Shown: positions 1-8,552, counted from the stretch's first letter. The stretch is DNA of 64,000 nt from a bacterium D16-56 (GCA_003611875.1 RAYY01000001.1:248001-312000); one strand, 5' to 3'. Program-made: numbers and translations. Notes: generated from the letters alone by a model not told the origin.

Positions 1-225
1 CGTCTCCACAGGCTTGTCCGTCAGCCCTGCCAGCTCTGCCTTCAAGTCCTCTCCATAGCCTGTGCTGTCTAACGCATCAATCAAAATAACAGAGGTTTCC
101 CCCAGCACCGCAATCGCATTACTGTGTCCATATCCCAGAAAATGATAGATATGATCATTCACCTTTGTCAAAGTCTTTTTATAGTTGGCCTTTGTAAAAT
201 CCTTCAGTCTCTGTTCGCCTGTCAT
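1..225 (-). CDS. Metallo-beta-lactamase-fold hydrolase, N-terminal part (cut by window edge)
   Basis: Seventy-five codons are visible, starting at ATG 225; the gene continues left of the window. The N-terminus contains IYHFLGYGHSNAIAVLGE followed by VILIDALDS, the first beta strands of an MBL-fold protein in which a conserved Asp follows a run of hydrophobics. This opening resembles the alkylsulfatase/SdsA-like branch of the family, but the HxHxDH metal site would lie outside the window, so neither substrate nor activity can be stated. It lies downstream of cbiG on the same strand with a gap of about 90 bp. The fold is fairly sure, the function is not. Confidence 0.6.
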   Translation of the reverse strand, partial: MTGEQRLKDFTKANYKKTLTKVNDHIYHFLGYGHSNAIAVLGETSVILIDALDSTGYGEDLKAELAGLTDKPVET

Positions 226-318
226 CCCGCTTCCCGCCTTCTCTGTCCGTTTTTCCCTATAGTGTAACACAAAACCATAACATTTTCTATGACTATCCCT
301 CAACCTGCTGCAAAAATT

Positions 319-1392
319 TCAATATTGGCTGTGATTCGCTGCCACTGCGACTGCCACCCCGTCCCCGGTCTGTTTCCCTGCCGCCAGCCTTGCTCCCTTC
401 CCTGCTGCCAGCATTGCCGCCCGCTCACACACGTTTCCTGTTCCCACAGCCTGACGGACAAAAAGGGATTCGTCAAAAATTCCTTCAACCCTTTTAAGCT
501 CCTCTGCCGAAAACGTCAAAAACGGAACTTTCCAATGTGCTGCCAGCCAGCAGATCCCCTCTTCTGTCTGTTTCCGGTCAATGCTGGCCAGCCTTGCCAC
601 GGCTCTCTCCTCCAGATTCGCTCCCCCCAACACCTTTTGTACCATGGCCTTAATTTTCTCCCCTGCAATTCCCCTGCGGCATCCAATCCCCACTGTCAGG
701 CACTTAGGAACCAGCCGTAAAACCCGGTCTTCGTCCTCCAGCCTTTTAAGCATCCCCTCCTCGGCTGTTCTTTTCATGGTGATCCAAACATTCATCCTTT
801 CCGGCTTATTCAGCATATACCCCTCCGGAATCGGTTCTTCCAAAGGAAAATCACAAAAAAACCCTATCGGTTCCTCCTCCAGTGCCGCAGCTGCCAGCCT
901 TTTCGCTATCTTTTTGTCCCCTACAACAAATCCATGGCTGGCTGCCCACACATCAACAGCTATCTTCCCATTTACATCGGAAGCTGTCGTAATCACAGGC
1001 ACTGCGCCACAGATTTCTGCTGCCAGCTTGGCCAGCTTATTCGCTCCGCCTACATGGCCGGACAGAAGGGACACGGCAAAATTTCCCCTTTCATCCATTA
1101 CCACCACTGCCGGATCTGTCATCTTATCTTTCAAAAAAGGCGCAATAGACCGAACCGCAATGCCTGCGGCGCCTATGTAAATCAGTCCATCCATTTCTCC
1201 AAACTGCTGCTCTGTCCACTTACCCACTGGTTCCGTCACAGCATTCATCCCCTTCTGCGTCCTCATATCCCCTGTAAAAAACCGGGGCTGCACATACCCC
1301 TGACACTCCTCCCCTCTTTCCCGAAGCTTCTCAACCAAAAAAGAACACAGCCCGCCTCCCTTTCTGGTAAAACTGATTACTGCAAGCTTCAT
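319..1392 (-). CDS. cbiG: Cobalt-precorrin-5A hydrolase CbiG
   Basis: CbiG opens the delta-lactone ring of cobalt-precorrin-5A and releases acetaldehyde, a step of the anaerobic cobalamin pathway in the cytoplasm. The 357-residue product begins MKLAVISFTRKGG and has the N-terminal CbiG region (IYIGAAGIAVRSIAPFLKDK), the middle stretch VVVMDERGNFAVSLLSGHVG with its conserved SGH(V/L)GG, and the C-terminal module starting TVGIGCRRG. The start at 1392 is chosen because it overlaps the cbiD stop as ATGA, which implies translational coupling; a Met five codons upstream would only lengthen the overlap. The length fits stand-alone CbiG proteins. Confidence 0.93.
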   Translation of the reverse strand: MKLAVISFTRKGGGLCSFLVEKLRERGEECQGYVQPRFFTGDMRTQKGMNAVTEPVGKWTEQQFGEMDGLIYIGAAGIAVRSIAPFLKDKMTDPAVVVMDERGNFAVSLLSGHVGGANKLAKLAAEICGAVPVITTASDVNGKIAVDVWAASHGFVVGDKKIAKRLAAAALEEEPIGFFCDFPLEEPIPEGYMLNKPERMNVWITMKRTAEEGMLKRLEDEDRVLRLVPKCLTVGIGCRRGIAGEKIKAMVQKVLGGANLEERAVARLASIDRKQTEEGICWLAAHWKVPFLTFSAEELKRVEGIFDESLFVRQAVGTGNVCERAAMLAAGKGARLAAGKQTGDGVAVAVAANHSQY

Positions 1393-2618
1393 AGCCAGCC
1401 CCTCCATAAATCCTTCCCTGTCCTGCCCGCCGCCTCATGAACCGACGAAAACATAATCACCTCTGCCTCCAAAGCCCCCTCTGACCATAAAAGAATCTGC
1501 TCCTTCACATGCTTTGCCCCACAGGCGAGCACAAGCTCTGCAATTCCTGCCTCCTTCAGCCGTCCCACTGCCTCCTCCGTGGTATTGGCCCCTTCCACGC
1601 CCCTCAGCAGACGCTCCCTTATCTCACTGTCTCTCAATCCCTTCCATTTCTGCTTCCTCTCCCCCCATATTTCGCTGCCGTCCCCTTCCAGCACCTCCCT
1701 GGTCATCCTCCCCAAAATCTCCATTCTCCGATCCCCATATTTAGAATGCGTATTCCTTACACCCCCTGCCACTTTTATCAGCTTTCCCACATGTCCTGCC
1801 ACCAGAACCCGCTTTACCCCCTCCTCCACTGCCATATCCACCGAATCCCCGATAAAATTGCTGCATTTCACCGCCTCCCCCAAAGGAATCCCCATCCTCT
1901 CATGCAAAAACATCTCCCCATAATTACCGGGAGTCAAGATAATCCCCTGCCTTCCATCCGCCGCTTTCACCCGGATATCCAGACGAATTGTTTCCAGCAA
2001 AGCACTCTCACTCATAGGCTCCACGATCCCCGTGGTCCCCAAGATAGAAATCCCCCCATAAATCCCCAGACAAGGATTAAACGTCTTCTCTGCCAGGAAA
2101 ACCCCGTCCGGCACTGCAATCTGAATCTCCAGAAATCCATCATATCCTGCCTTCCGACGCACCTCCTCCACTGCCTGTACGATCACGGCACGAGGCGACG
2201 GATTCATGGCATAATGCCCCTTAGGACAAGCCAATCCATCCTTTGTGACAATCCCGATTCCCACCCCTCCATTCAAATAAATCCTAGGATACTCCTCAGA
2301 AAAATATCCCCTTCCGCCGACAAGCACCCTCTCCCAATTATCTTCTGATACAAACACCACTCTCCCATACACCCACACCCCATCCGTCACATCCGGATCA
2401 TCCCCGGCATCCTTCTTTACCCGCCACCACCCCTCCCCCTCCAAAGCACTGTCCCCACTGTCCACACGCTCCACAAAAAAATCCGCCTGCGTCCCATTCC
2501 CCAAAACCACCTGCACCCGTTCCGGCTCCTTTCCCTCCATCAGAAAAAGAGCCGCAGCCTTCGCTGCAGCCGACGCACAAGTCCCTGTTGTAAATCCGCT
2601 TCTTAACCTATGTACCAT
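1389..2618 (-). CDS. cbiD: Cobalt-precorrin-5B C(1)-methyltransferase CbiD
   Basis: CbiD methylates C-1 of cobalt-precorrin-5B with S-adenosylmethionine, the step directly after CbiG. The 409-residue protein starts MVHRLRSGFTTGTCAS, the diagnostic CbiD N-terminus, and has NPSPRAVIVQAVEE and the loop GTTGIVEPMSESA further in. It is the first gene of a cbiD-cbiG pair joined by an ATGA overlap. The rest of the cbi pathway is not in the window except cbiK about 40 kb away. No cobalamin riboswitch is visible upstream of this pair, unlike cbiK. Confidence 0.94.
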   Translation of the reverse strand: MVHRLRSGFTTGTCASAAAKAAALFLMEGKEPERVQVVLGNGTQADFFVERVDSGDSALEGEGWWRVKKDAGDDPDVTDGVWVYGRVVFVSEDNWERVLVGGRGYFSEEYPRIYLNGGVGIGIVTKDGLACPKGHYAMNPSPRAVIVQAVEEVRRKAGYDGFLEIQIAVPDGVFLAEKTFNPCLGIYGGISILGTTGIVEPMSESALLETIRLDIRVKAADGRQGIILTPGNYGEMFLHERMGIPLGEAVKCSNFIGDSVDMAVEEGVKRVLVAGHVGKLIKVAGGVRNTHSKYGDRRMEILGRMTREVLEGDGSEIWGERKQKWKGLRDSEIRERLLRGVEGANTTEEAVGRLKEAGIAELVLACGAKHVKEQILLWSEGALEAEVIMFSSVHEAAGRTGKDLWRGWL

Positions 2619-2710
2619 CTCACACCATCCCGACTCTCATTTTCCGATACCCCCCAATATTTACCCTGAAAGTCCCATCGCCGGAGGCGATTTGAAATCA
2701 GGGCTGCCAA

Positions 2711-2757
2711 ATGCGCCCGCCAGACCTTCTTGGTGGTGCATCCGCAGCCGGGCGCAT
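2711..2757 (-). other. Unassigned 8-bp-stem hairpin upstream of cbiD
   Basis: The arms ATGCGCCC (2711-2718) and GGGCGCAT (2750-2757) are perfectly complementary, with a smaller ACC/GGT pairing inside the loop. A second hairpin, ATCGCC/GGCGAT, lies at about 2679-2693. There is no U-run, so it is not a simple terminator. It lies in the 268-bp gap between the spore protein gene and cbiD and could be a leader structure of the cbi pair. It matches no riboswitch consensus I know. Its outer arm shares sequence with the 3' end of the recombinase gene near 44120-44140. Confidence 0.35.
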
Positions 2758-2886
2758 ACAGGTTTACTATGATTATAATTACTTTCCCCTCCCTTTGCAA
2801 GCCCCATTTCTACAAACAATCCATTCCCAGCAACAGCCAAAAATCCACAAAACCCCATCCCCCACCTCCCCAAGGCTGCGTACCTC

Positions 2887-3102
2887 TCATTCCATCTTCA
2901 CGCCCTCCTTCTGCATCTCCCTCTTTCTCTTCGTAATCATCCCCCCAATTCTCCCACTCTCCTTAGAGGTAAGGCTCTTCCACCCACTCTCCAACACCTT
3001 CCCCCCAAGTCCCAGCTCCTCCGCAATCTCAAACTTCAGCTGCTCCTCCGGAGTCATATTGTGTATATCAAACGGCTTCTTTGACTTTTTCCCCTTAGAC
3101 AT
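2887..3102 (-). CDS. Small acid-soluble spore protein, alpha/beta type
   Basis: Alpha/beta SASPs coat and protect DNA in the forespore and are degraded on germination by the GPR protease. This 71-residue protein contains LKFEIAEELGLGG, matching the conserved GPR-cleavage segment (K[FY]EIAxE[FL]G), and SGRIGGMITKRKREM, matching the second conserved block (GxxGGxxTKR). The N-terminus is longer and more lysine-rich than in the major SASPs, as in minor members of the family. A ribosome site GAAAGGAG lies about 12 nt before the ATG. Expression under sigma-G is expected from the family; I did not identify its promoter. This gene supports a spore-forming host. Confidence 0.82.
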   Translation of the reverse strand: MSKGKKSKKPFDIHNMTPEEQLKFEIAEELGLGGKVLESGWKSLTSKESGRIGGMITKRKREMQKEGVKME

Positions 3103-3283
3103 AATAAAGGCATACTCCTTTCTTTCTTAAGTCTTCCGAAATCCCTGCCAAAAAGCGTGTCAGAAAATTCATTCCCGACATCTGTACGCATCCTTGCACC
3201 AGGTCCTCCGAAATCCTTATTTCCATAAAAGCAGTATGCCCCTTCCCCGGCTCCCCTATACACAATTCCTTATCACAATCTCT

Positions 3284-3481
3284 TTAATATTCCGGTTCCA
3301 CAGGAATAATAATCGCTGCAATCAGATATGCAATAATGCTCATCCCTGCCCAGCACGTCAAAAGCACCCATACCAGGCGAATCAAGGTAGGATCCACATT
3401 CAGATACTCCCCCAATCCCCCACACACTCCGCAGATCATCTTATCCTTATTAGACCGATACAGCTTCCGATTTAAATCCAT
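3284..3481 (-). CDS. PspC-domain membrane protein
   Basis: This is a 65-residue PspC-domain protein: LYRSNKDKMICGVCGGLGEY followed by the family motif DPTLIRLVWVLLT and a hydrophobic helix to the C-terminus. PspC proteins are small inner-membrane proteins linked to envelope stress. The start at 3481 is preferred because AAAGGA lies 9 nt upstream, whereas the in-frame ATG at 3487 is only 3 nt from that site. It is the last gene of the padR-DUF1700-DUF4097 operon, 79 bp after the DUF4097 gene. This gene set is common in Clostridia and Bacilli. Confidence 0.87.
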   Translation of the reverse strand: MDLNRKLYRSNKDKMICGVCGGLGEYLNVDPTLIRLVWVLLTCWAGMSIIAYLIAAIIIPVEPEY

Positions 3482-3560
3482 AATCATTCGTCCTTTCTTT
3501 TTCTTTATCATCATCACCATAAACGCCCGCAAATATCATCTGCAGGAAAAACCGTTCATA

Positions 3561-4493
3561 CTACTCTGCAGCCTGCCCATCCCAATAATCCACCGCAATC
3601 ACTCCGGCCCGACACTCCAGCTCCACATTTTTGCCTCCAGGATTCTCAATCTCCTTCTCCCAATGAACCCCCTGGTTCCCCCCATCCGATCCGCCAAACA
3701 AAATCTGACCGGCGTCACACTCCAGCTCATAGGAAAAATCCTCCATCTTCCCTTTCAGCCCAAGGCTGATCTGGCCCATATCACACTCCGCATATACCTC
3801 CCTTACATCCTCAGCCCGGCAGTCAATGACCCCGGCCCTTGCCTCCAGCTCCAGCTGGTCAGACTGTACATGCAAAACCGTGACCTGGGCTGCATTTGAT
3901 TCCAGAGAAATCTCACCAGCCTGCAGCCTGTCGGCCCAAAATTCCCCCACGTTGGCTTTTACATGAATCTCCTGCAGCCGAGTACCTGCGGGAACCAGGA
4001 TAACAATGGAATTTAAAACGCCTTTGGGATAGGTTTCCGGCAGAATTTTAAGCTTATCCCTTTTCTGTCCGTATCGATAGTCTTCCCCATCATTACACTT
4101 TTGTATCCGAATCTGCCCTTCCTTCAGCTCATCCGATTCCTTCCACATCACATTTCCAAACATTTCCACTTCAATCTCTCTCACGTTTTCAAAAGAAATT
4201 TCGTCCTTTACCAAAAGCTCCCCATTTTCCAGCTCCCTTGGTATGGTAATCTCAATATGCTTCTCTCCAAGCGTCACATCTTCCATTTCCTGATGAACAA
4301 CAAATACCTCCGGAATCTCATTCATAATTCCATGCCAGTGATCCCAATCATATCCTCTCCGCCAGACGGTATCCTTCAATGCCCATACCACATAGCGTGT
4401 GCCTCCCATAGCCGCCCCTGCTGCGATCATCCCAAGGCCGGCCACACTGACCAGCACTCCTAAAATTGTCATCCATTTAAGGAAACGTTTCAT
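3561..4493 (-). CDS. DUF4097-type membrane-anchored protein
   Basis: This 310-residue protein has one N-terminal membrane helix (about residues 8-31, ILGVLVSVAGLGMIAAGAAM). A beta-rich outer part follows, with repeated stretches such as VKANVGEFWADRL, LEARAGVIDCRAEDV and LECRAGVIAVDYWDG, typical of the DUF4097 beta-helix (putative adhesin) family. The repeated [RC]AG[VQ]I pattern marks the rungs of the helix. Its start overlaps the stop of the DUF1700 gene as ATGA, so the two are translationally coupled. Its role is unknown. In related operons it is thought to work with the DUF1700 protein in envelope homeostasis. Confidence 0.82.
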   Translation of the reverse strand: MKRFLKWMTILGVLVSVAGLGMIAAGAAMGGTRYVVWALKDTVWRRGYDWDHWHGIMNEIPEVFVVHQEMEDVTLGEKHIEITIPRELENGELLVKDEISFENVREIEVEMFGNVMWKESDELKEGQIRIQKCNDGEDYRYGQKRDKLKILPETYPKGVLNSIVILVPAGTRLQEIHVKANVGEFWADRLQAGEISLESNAAQVTVLHVQSDQLELEARAGVIDCRAEDVREVYAECDMGQISLGLKGKMEDFSYELECDAGQILFGGSDGGNQGVHWEKEIENPGGKNVELECRAGVIAVDYWDGQAAE

Positions 4494-5311
4494 GATTGAT
4501 TCCTCCCTCCTCTATGCAGCAGCCGGCTGATCCCGTTCACCATAGTGCAGATGCAGAAGGGAAGAAACTTACCATAAATCAGGACACAGACAACCACCCC
4601 AATCAAAGCCATCCCTAAAGCCAATACTCCGCAGCCTGCCACAAATACCCCTGCCCACGGAGCGGCGGAGAACATCATCCCGATCCCTGCCACAATCAGC
4701 GCCGCAGCCCCGATCCATGCAGTAAGCGTCAAAACCCCTGCCAGCGCAAAAAGCGTCAAAACAAGAGCCAGACCTCCTATGGCAATCCCCATTGCCCCGC
4801 CGCCCACACCAAGCAATATCGGAGACACCACACAAAACAGTAAAACCACTAAAATCAGCTTTACTACGGTACTTCCCATGCTTCCCTTTGACAAAAATCC
4901 TCTGTTTCTCCCAGGATCACCTCCTGACCTGTCAAAAGCCGGATCCTGCCCCAAGGGCCCTGTTCTGCCCTCTGCCCCAAAAGCCTCCTGGCTGCCCCCG
5001 GCCTCCTGCCAATCTGCCTCCCCGGCAGGACTCTGCCGCTTCACCACCTGATATCCAGGCTCCCGAAACCGCTCATCCTGATAACCGGTCTCTGTAAATT
5101 CCCCGCCCTCCTGCAGGTTTCCTCCTAAATCTGCGCGGATAATGGCTGCCACTCTCTCCGGGCTTCCAAATTCCTGTATTACTTCCTTTTCATGCTCATC
5201 CCCTGCATCTTCCAGATAATCCCGATAGTAAGCGACTGCATCCTGCTTATCCTCCTCCGGAATATCCATCAAAAGATATTCCAACTCTTTCATAAATTCC
5301 TCTCTGTTCAT
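4490..5311 (-). CDS. DUF1700 (HAAS-domain) membrane protein
   Basis: The 273-residue protein starts MNREEFMKELEYLLMDIPEE and continues with DAVAYYRDYLEDAGDE and FGSPERVAAIIRAD, the classic HAAS/DUF1700 helical domain in residues 1-70. A Pro/Gly/Gln-rich linker (about 75-145) leads to several hydrophobic helices at the C-terminus. ATG 5311 overlaps the padR stop (ATGA) and has GAGGAGG about 7 nt upstream. The domain is usually found next to PadR regulators, as here, and may sense or transmit an envelope signal; that role is inferred from context. Confidence 0.85.
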   Translation of the reverse strand: MNREEFMKELEYLLMDIPEEDKQDAVAYYRDYLEDAGDEHEKEVIQEFGSPERVAAIIRADLGGNLQEGGEFTETGYQDERFREPGYQVVKRQSPAGEADWQEAGGSQEAFGAEGRTGPLGQDPAFDRSGGDPGRNRGFLSKGSMGSTVVKLILVVLLFCVVSPILLGVGGGAMGIAIGGLALVLTLFALAGVLTLTAWIGAAALIVAGIGMMFSAAPWAGVFVAGCGVLALGMALIGVVVCVLIYGKFLPFCICTMVNGISRLLHRGGRNQS

Positions 5312-5628
5312 CAATCCGCCTCCTCAAGTATCCTGGAAATCTTCAGAGAATAGCTTCTCCACTCACTGCGGTACAGATTCAACTGGAGCCTTCCATTTTC
5401 CGTAATTTTGTAATATCTTCGATTCCTGCCGTCAATGGCCATATCATAGCTCTCCAAGCATTCCTCCTTCAAAAGCCGCCGCAGCACCGGATACAGCGTG
5501 GATTCAGAAATATCGATAACGCCCCGCACATCCTGGGTAATCTTATACCCATAAGCACCCTGCTGCTCCCGCGACACGGCTGCCAGCACAATCGCATCCA
5601 AAAGAGCTGCTCCCGTATTAAATACCAT
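5311..5628 (-). CDS. PadR-family transcriptional regulator
   Basis: This 105-residue winged-helix protein has the PadR signature: LDAIVLAAVSREQQGAYGYKI, then ISESTLYPVLRRLLKEECL (recognition helix) and GRNRRYYKITENGR (wing). It lacks the long C-terminal dimerisation helix pair of large PadR proteins, so it belongs to the short PadR-s2 type. It is the first gene of its operon, directly coupled to the DUF1700 gene. PadR proteins usually repress their own operon, and the AT-rich promoter about 100 bp upstream is the likely target. The ribosome site is AGGAGAGAGATC before ATG 5628. Confidence 0.92.
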   Translation of the reverse strand: MVFNTGAALLDAIVLAAVSREQQGAYGYKITQDVRGVIDISESTLYPVLRRLLKEECLESYDMAIDGRNRRYYKITENGRLQLNLYRSEWRSYSLKISRILEEAD

Positions 5629-5726
5629 GATCTCTCTCCTATTCTAATGTCATTTCCTTGGTTTCCTCCGCACTTTTATTTTCTGTGTAATATAGAATTC
5701 ATTTATAATATTATTTATTTTTATAT

Positions 5727-5755
5727 ATTATATGATATATAGTATTGTATGTCAA
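5727..5755 (-). promoter_or_regulatory. Consensus promoter of the padR operon
   Basis: On the minus strand a perfect TTGACA (5750-5755) and a perfect TATAAT (5727-5732) are separated by exactly 17 bp. The surrounding sequence is strongly AT-rich, and the spacer and -10 region contain overlapping inverted ATAT/TATA elements that could bind PadR. A perfect consensus promoter in front of a small repressor gene fits autorepression; the operator itself is inferred. Confidence 0.85.
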
Positions 5756-5805
5756 GAGGATTATGAAAATTTTATATCCTCTTATCTATCAGCTCCTCCC
5801 ACCCC

Positions 5806-5853
5806 CAAAAAAGAAAAAGCCAAACAAGAGCCTCCTGACTCTCATCTGGCTTA
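5806..5853 (-). terminator. Intrinsic terminator after rpsA
   Basis: Read on the minus strand, AAGCCAGATGAGAG pairs with CTCTTGTTTGGCTT, leaving a small GC-rich loop. A run of T residues interrupted by one C follows (plus-strand 5806-5819). It lies about 50 bp after the rpsA stop and would end the long operon that begins near 13614. Confidence 0.85.
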
Positions 5854-5900
5854 TATCCCTGACATTTTCACACAATCAAGCAAAAACCCTGCTGCTATCC

Positions 5901-7028
5901 TTATTCCTGAGCAGCCACTGCATCAATATCCACATCCGCCACATCAGGATCTTCCTCCTGAATCGGCTCCTGGGCATTCTGCAGAGCCTTAATGCTCAAG
6001 CTGATCTTCCGATCCTCATGGTTAAAATCAACCACCCTTGCCTCGATCTGTTGTCCGATCTTCAAAGCATCTGACGGCTTCTCCACATGCTCCCTGGAAA
6101 TCTGAGATACATGAAGCAGCGCATCCACACCTGGCTCTAACTCCACAAAAGCACCGAAATCGGTCATACGAGCCACCCGGCCTGTGACAATATTGCCTGC
6201 AGCATACTTTTCGTCTGCATTGGCCCACGGATTCTGATCCGGGAACTTCAGGCTGAGGGCAATCTTCTCCCCGTTAATATCCTTGATCAGAACAGTCAGG
6301 GGATCGCCGGTCTTAAAGACCTTCTTGGGATTCTCCACCCGTCCCCATGACATCTCGGAGATATGAAGCAGGCCGTCGGCGCCGCCAAGATCGATAAACG
6401 CTCCGAAATCGGTCACATTCTTCACTGTGCCTTCCACCACATCTCCCACCTGGATACGCTCAAACAATTCCTTCTGCATCTGAGCCTTCCTGGCTGCCAT
6501 AAGCTGCTTTCTGTCGCCGATAATCCGTCTTCTGCGGGGATTGAACTCTGTAACCACAAACTCAATCTCCTGATCCGCATACTTGCTTAAATCCCTCTCA
6601 TAAGTATCGGATACTAAGCTGGCAGGGATAAACACCCTGGTTCCCTCCACCTCAACGCTTAATCCGCCGTCCAACACCTGGGTCACTTTGGCAACCAGTA
6701 CCTCCTGGTTGTTGAAGGCTTCCTCCAGGCGCTTGTTGCCCTTGTCAATGGCAAGGCGCTTGTAGGAAAGGGCCACCTGTCCCTCACCGTCATTGACCTT
6801 TATGACCTTGGCCTCCATCTCGTCTCCTACCTGCACCAGATTGCGCAGATCCACATTGGCCTCATTGGTATACTCATTCCTCGGGATAATTCCGTCGGAC
6901 TTGTAGCCTATATTCAAGACAATCTCATCATCTTTGACATCAATGACTTTACCAGTGACGACCTCTCCTGTACGTATTGTCTTTAAAGACTCCTCTAACA
7001 TTTGTTCAAATTCATTTAGCTCTGGCAT
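5901..7028 (-). CDS. rpsA: Ribosomal protein S1 (four S1 domains)
   Basis: S1-type RNA-binding protein of 375 residues with four OB-fold S1 repeats. Each begins with a [GE]xVV-type strand: GEVVTGKVIDVKDDEIVLNIG, VLVAKVTQVLDGGLSVEVEG, GDVVEGTVKNVTDFGAFIDLG and GNIVTGRVARMTDFGAFVELE. Repeats 3 and 4 carry the clear FGAF..(L)..GxxGLLHxSE-type motif. The start at 7028 (MPELNEFEQ) is chosen because GGAGG lies 9 nt upstream; the in-frame ATG at 7034 is only 3 nt from it. The gene overlaps the ispH 3' end by 17 bp. In many Clostridia ispH and rpsA are fused; here they are separate but coupled. The acidic C-terminus (EEDPDVADVDIDA) is typical of clostridial S1. Confidence 0.9.
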   Translation of the reverse strand: MPELNEFEQMLEESLKTIRTGEVVTGKVIDVKDDEIVLNIGYKSDGIIPRNEYTNEANVDLRNLVQVGDEMEAKVIKVNDGEGQVALSYKRLAIDKGNKRLEEAFNNQEVLVAKVTQVLDGGLSVEVEGTRVFIPASLVSDTYERDLSKYADQEIEFVVTEFNPRRRRIIGDRKQLMAARKAQMQKELFERIQVGDVVEGTVKNVTDFGAFIDLGGADGLLHISEMSWGRVENPKKVFKTGDPLTVLIKDINGEKIALSLKFPDQNPWANADEKYAAGNIVTGRVARMTDFGAFVELEPGVDALLHVSQISREHVEKPSDALKIGQQIEARVVDFNHEDRKISLSIKALQNAQEPIQEEDPDVADVDIDAVAAQE

Positions 7029-7860
7029 TAGCATGAACCTCCTCGATAATTTGTTTCGGGGTAGACGCCCCGGCTGTAATACCTACGTTGCGCACAGAAT
7101 TCATACATTCAGGATTGAAATCGCCTACTGTCTGGATAAAGTAAGTGTTCTTACATTTCGTTTGGCATATCTCGTACAGCTTCTGAGAATTGGAACTTTT
7201 CTTGTCTCCGATGACAATCATCAGATCTACCTCGGAAGCTATACGGCTGGCTTCCACCTGTCTTTCCTGAGTTGCACTGCAAATCGTATTTAAAACAAGT
7301 ATATCATAACCCTTTTTCTCAAATTTTTCAACTAAATCTTGAAATTTATTGTAATTAAATGTCGTCTGTGCCAATAAACATAGGGATTCGTCCTGACTAA
7401 CCGGCAGATTTTCCATCTCAGAGGCATCTTTTATCACCAAAGCCCCCTTCTGAGACCAGCCGCAGATGCCCTGAACCTCCGGATGCTCCCGATCCCCCAC
7501 GATCACGACCCTCCGCCCTTTTTCCTCCTGCTCCTGAACAATGCGGTGAATCTTTTTCACAAAGGGACAGGTAGCATCCACGATCCGAATCTGATTCTTC
7601 TCTAAGATTTCATACACATGCCTGCCTACCCCATGGGAGCGGATAATGACCGTTCCTTTTGAAAGCTGCTCTAGCTCCTCAAAGCTGCCCAGCACACGGA
7701 CTCCCTTTTCTTCTAAATCCCGCACCACCTCCCGGTTGTGGATGATGGGTCCATAGGTGCACACCGGCTTTTCTGCTTTCTCAATCTGTTCATATACCTG
7801 GTCCACCGCCCGCTTCACACCGAAACAAAAGCCGGCGGTCTTTGCCACAATTACCTCCAT
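7012..7860 (-). CDS. ispH: 4-hydroxy-3-methylbut-2-enyl diphosphate reductase
   Basis: IspH performs the last step of the MEP isoprenoid pathway, reducing HMBPP to IPP and DMAPP with a [4Fe-4S] cluster. All three cluster cysteines are visible: C12 in TAGFCFGVKRAVD, C98 in DATCPFVKK and C194 in NTICSATQERQ. Conserved histidines occur in IIHNREVV (H41) and RSHGVG (H76), and the catalytic Glu is in the GDREHPEV region. The length of 282 residues is normal. The gene is 5 bp from cmk and its 3' end overlaps rpsA, an order (cmk-ispH-rpsA) conserved in Clostridia. Confidence 0.96.
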   Translation of the reverse strand: MEVIVAKTAGFCFGVKRAVDQVYEQIEKAEKPVCTYGPIIHNREVVRDLEEKGVRVLGSFEELEQLSKGTVIIRSHGVGRHVYEILEKNQIRIVDATCPFVKKIHRIVQEQEEKGRRVVIVGDREHPEVQGICGWSQKGALVIKDASEMENLPVSQDESLCLLAQTTFNYNKFQDLVEKFEKKGYDILVLNTICSATQERQVEASRIASEVDLMIVIGDKKSSNSQKLYEICQTKCKNTYFIQTVGDFNPECMNSVRNVGITAGASTPKQIIEEVHANARAK

Positions 7861-7865
7861 ACGCT

Positions 7866-8552
7866 CTATTTGACCTTCAGTCCGTGGGAAATGGCCGCAT
7901 CCATGATGGCGTTCACCACCTGGTCAATGGTCATGTCCGAGCCGTCCACCAGCACAGCATCCTCTGCCTGCTTAAGAGGCGCCGCAGCACGGCTTGTGTC
8001 CCTTTGGTCCCTTTCTATTATATCTTGCTCAATTTCCTGCAAATTACACATGATTCCTTTTTCTTTCAGCTCTTTAAAGCGGCGCATGGCACGGACAGAA
8101 GGACTGGCCGTGAGAAAAATCTTTGTCTCTGCGTCCGGAAGCACACAGGTTCCAATATCTCTTCCGTCCATAATGACACTGGCGCCGGCAGCCAGATTGC
8201 GCTGCAGCCCAAGCAGATGGGCCCGGACTGCCGGGTAAGCGCTGACAGTGGAAGCCGTATTCCCCACCTCCTCGGTGCGGATCTGCCCGGACACATCCTC
8301 TCCGTTCAGCATAATTCTCTGCTCTCCGCCCACATGGGAGATAGTGATCTGCGCCTCCTTGACTGCCAGGGAAACTGCCTCCTCATCCTTTGGCAAAATC
8401 CCCTGCCTCAGACAGAAAAGAGCAATGGCCCGGTACATTGCCCCTGTATCCACATAGATAAATCCCAGCTTCCCTGCCGCCATTCTGGCAATGGTGCTCT
8501 TTCCCGCCCCTGCAGGCCCGTCAATGGCAATTCTGAAAATCTGTTTTTCCAT
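7866..8552 (-). CDS. cmk: Cytidylate kinase
   Basis: Cmk phosphorylates CMP and dCMP with ATP in the cytoplasm. The 228-residue protein has the P-loop GPAGAGKST (residues 12-20), the CMP-binding segment YVDTGAMYRA, the DGRDIGT motif and the C-terminal lid/R-rich region RDQRDTSRAAAPLK. It sits 38 bp downstream of the flavoprotein gene and 5 bp upstream of ispH, in one co-directional run. Confidence 0.96.
   Translation of the reverse strand: MEKQIFRIAIDGPAGAGKSTIARMAAGKLGFIYVDTGAMYRAIALFCLRQGILPKDEEAVSLAVKEAQITISHVGGEQRIMLNGEDVSGQIRTEEVGNTASTVSAYPAVRAHLLGLQRNLAAGASVIMDGRDIGTCVLPDAETKIFLTASPSVRAMRRFKELKEKGIMCNLQEIEQDIIERDQRDTSRAAAPLKQAEDAVLVDGSDMTIDQVVNAIMDAAISHGLKVK

Noticed and set aside
1509-2348. 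Plus-strand open frame of about 280 codons within cbiD
   Set aside because: Its product is Pro/His/Leu-rich and unlike any protein; it is the shadow of cbiD.
2603-2873. Small minus-strand frames of 65-70 codons between cbiD and the spore protein gene
   Set aside because: They overlap each other and the hairpin region, lack similarity to known proteins and one runs into the cbiD start; more likely untranslated leader.
2619-2886. Cobalamin riboswitch upstream of cbiD
   Set aside because: The region has hairpins but lacks the B12 box and the GCCACTG-type core that are clear at 43845-44035.
7012-7034. IspH-RpsA fusion protein, as in some Clostridia
   Set aside because: The two genes are in different frames with a clear stop for ispH and a good ribosome site for rpsA; they overlap by 17 bp but are separate.
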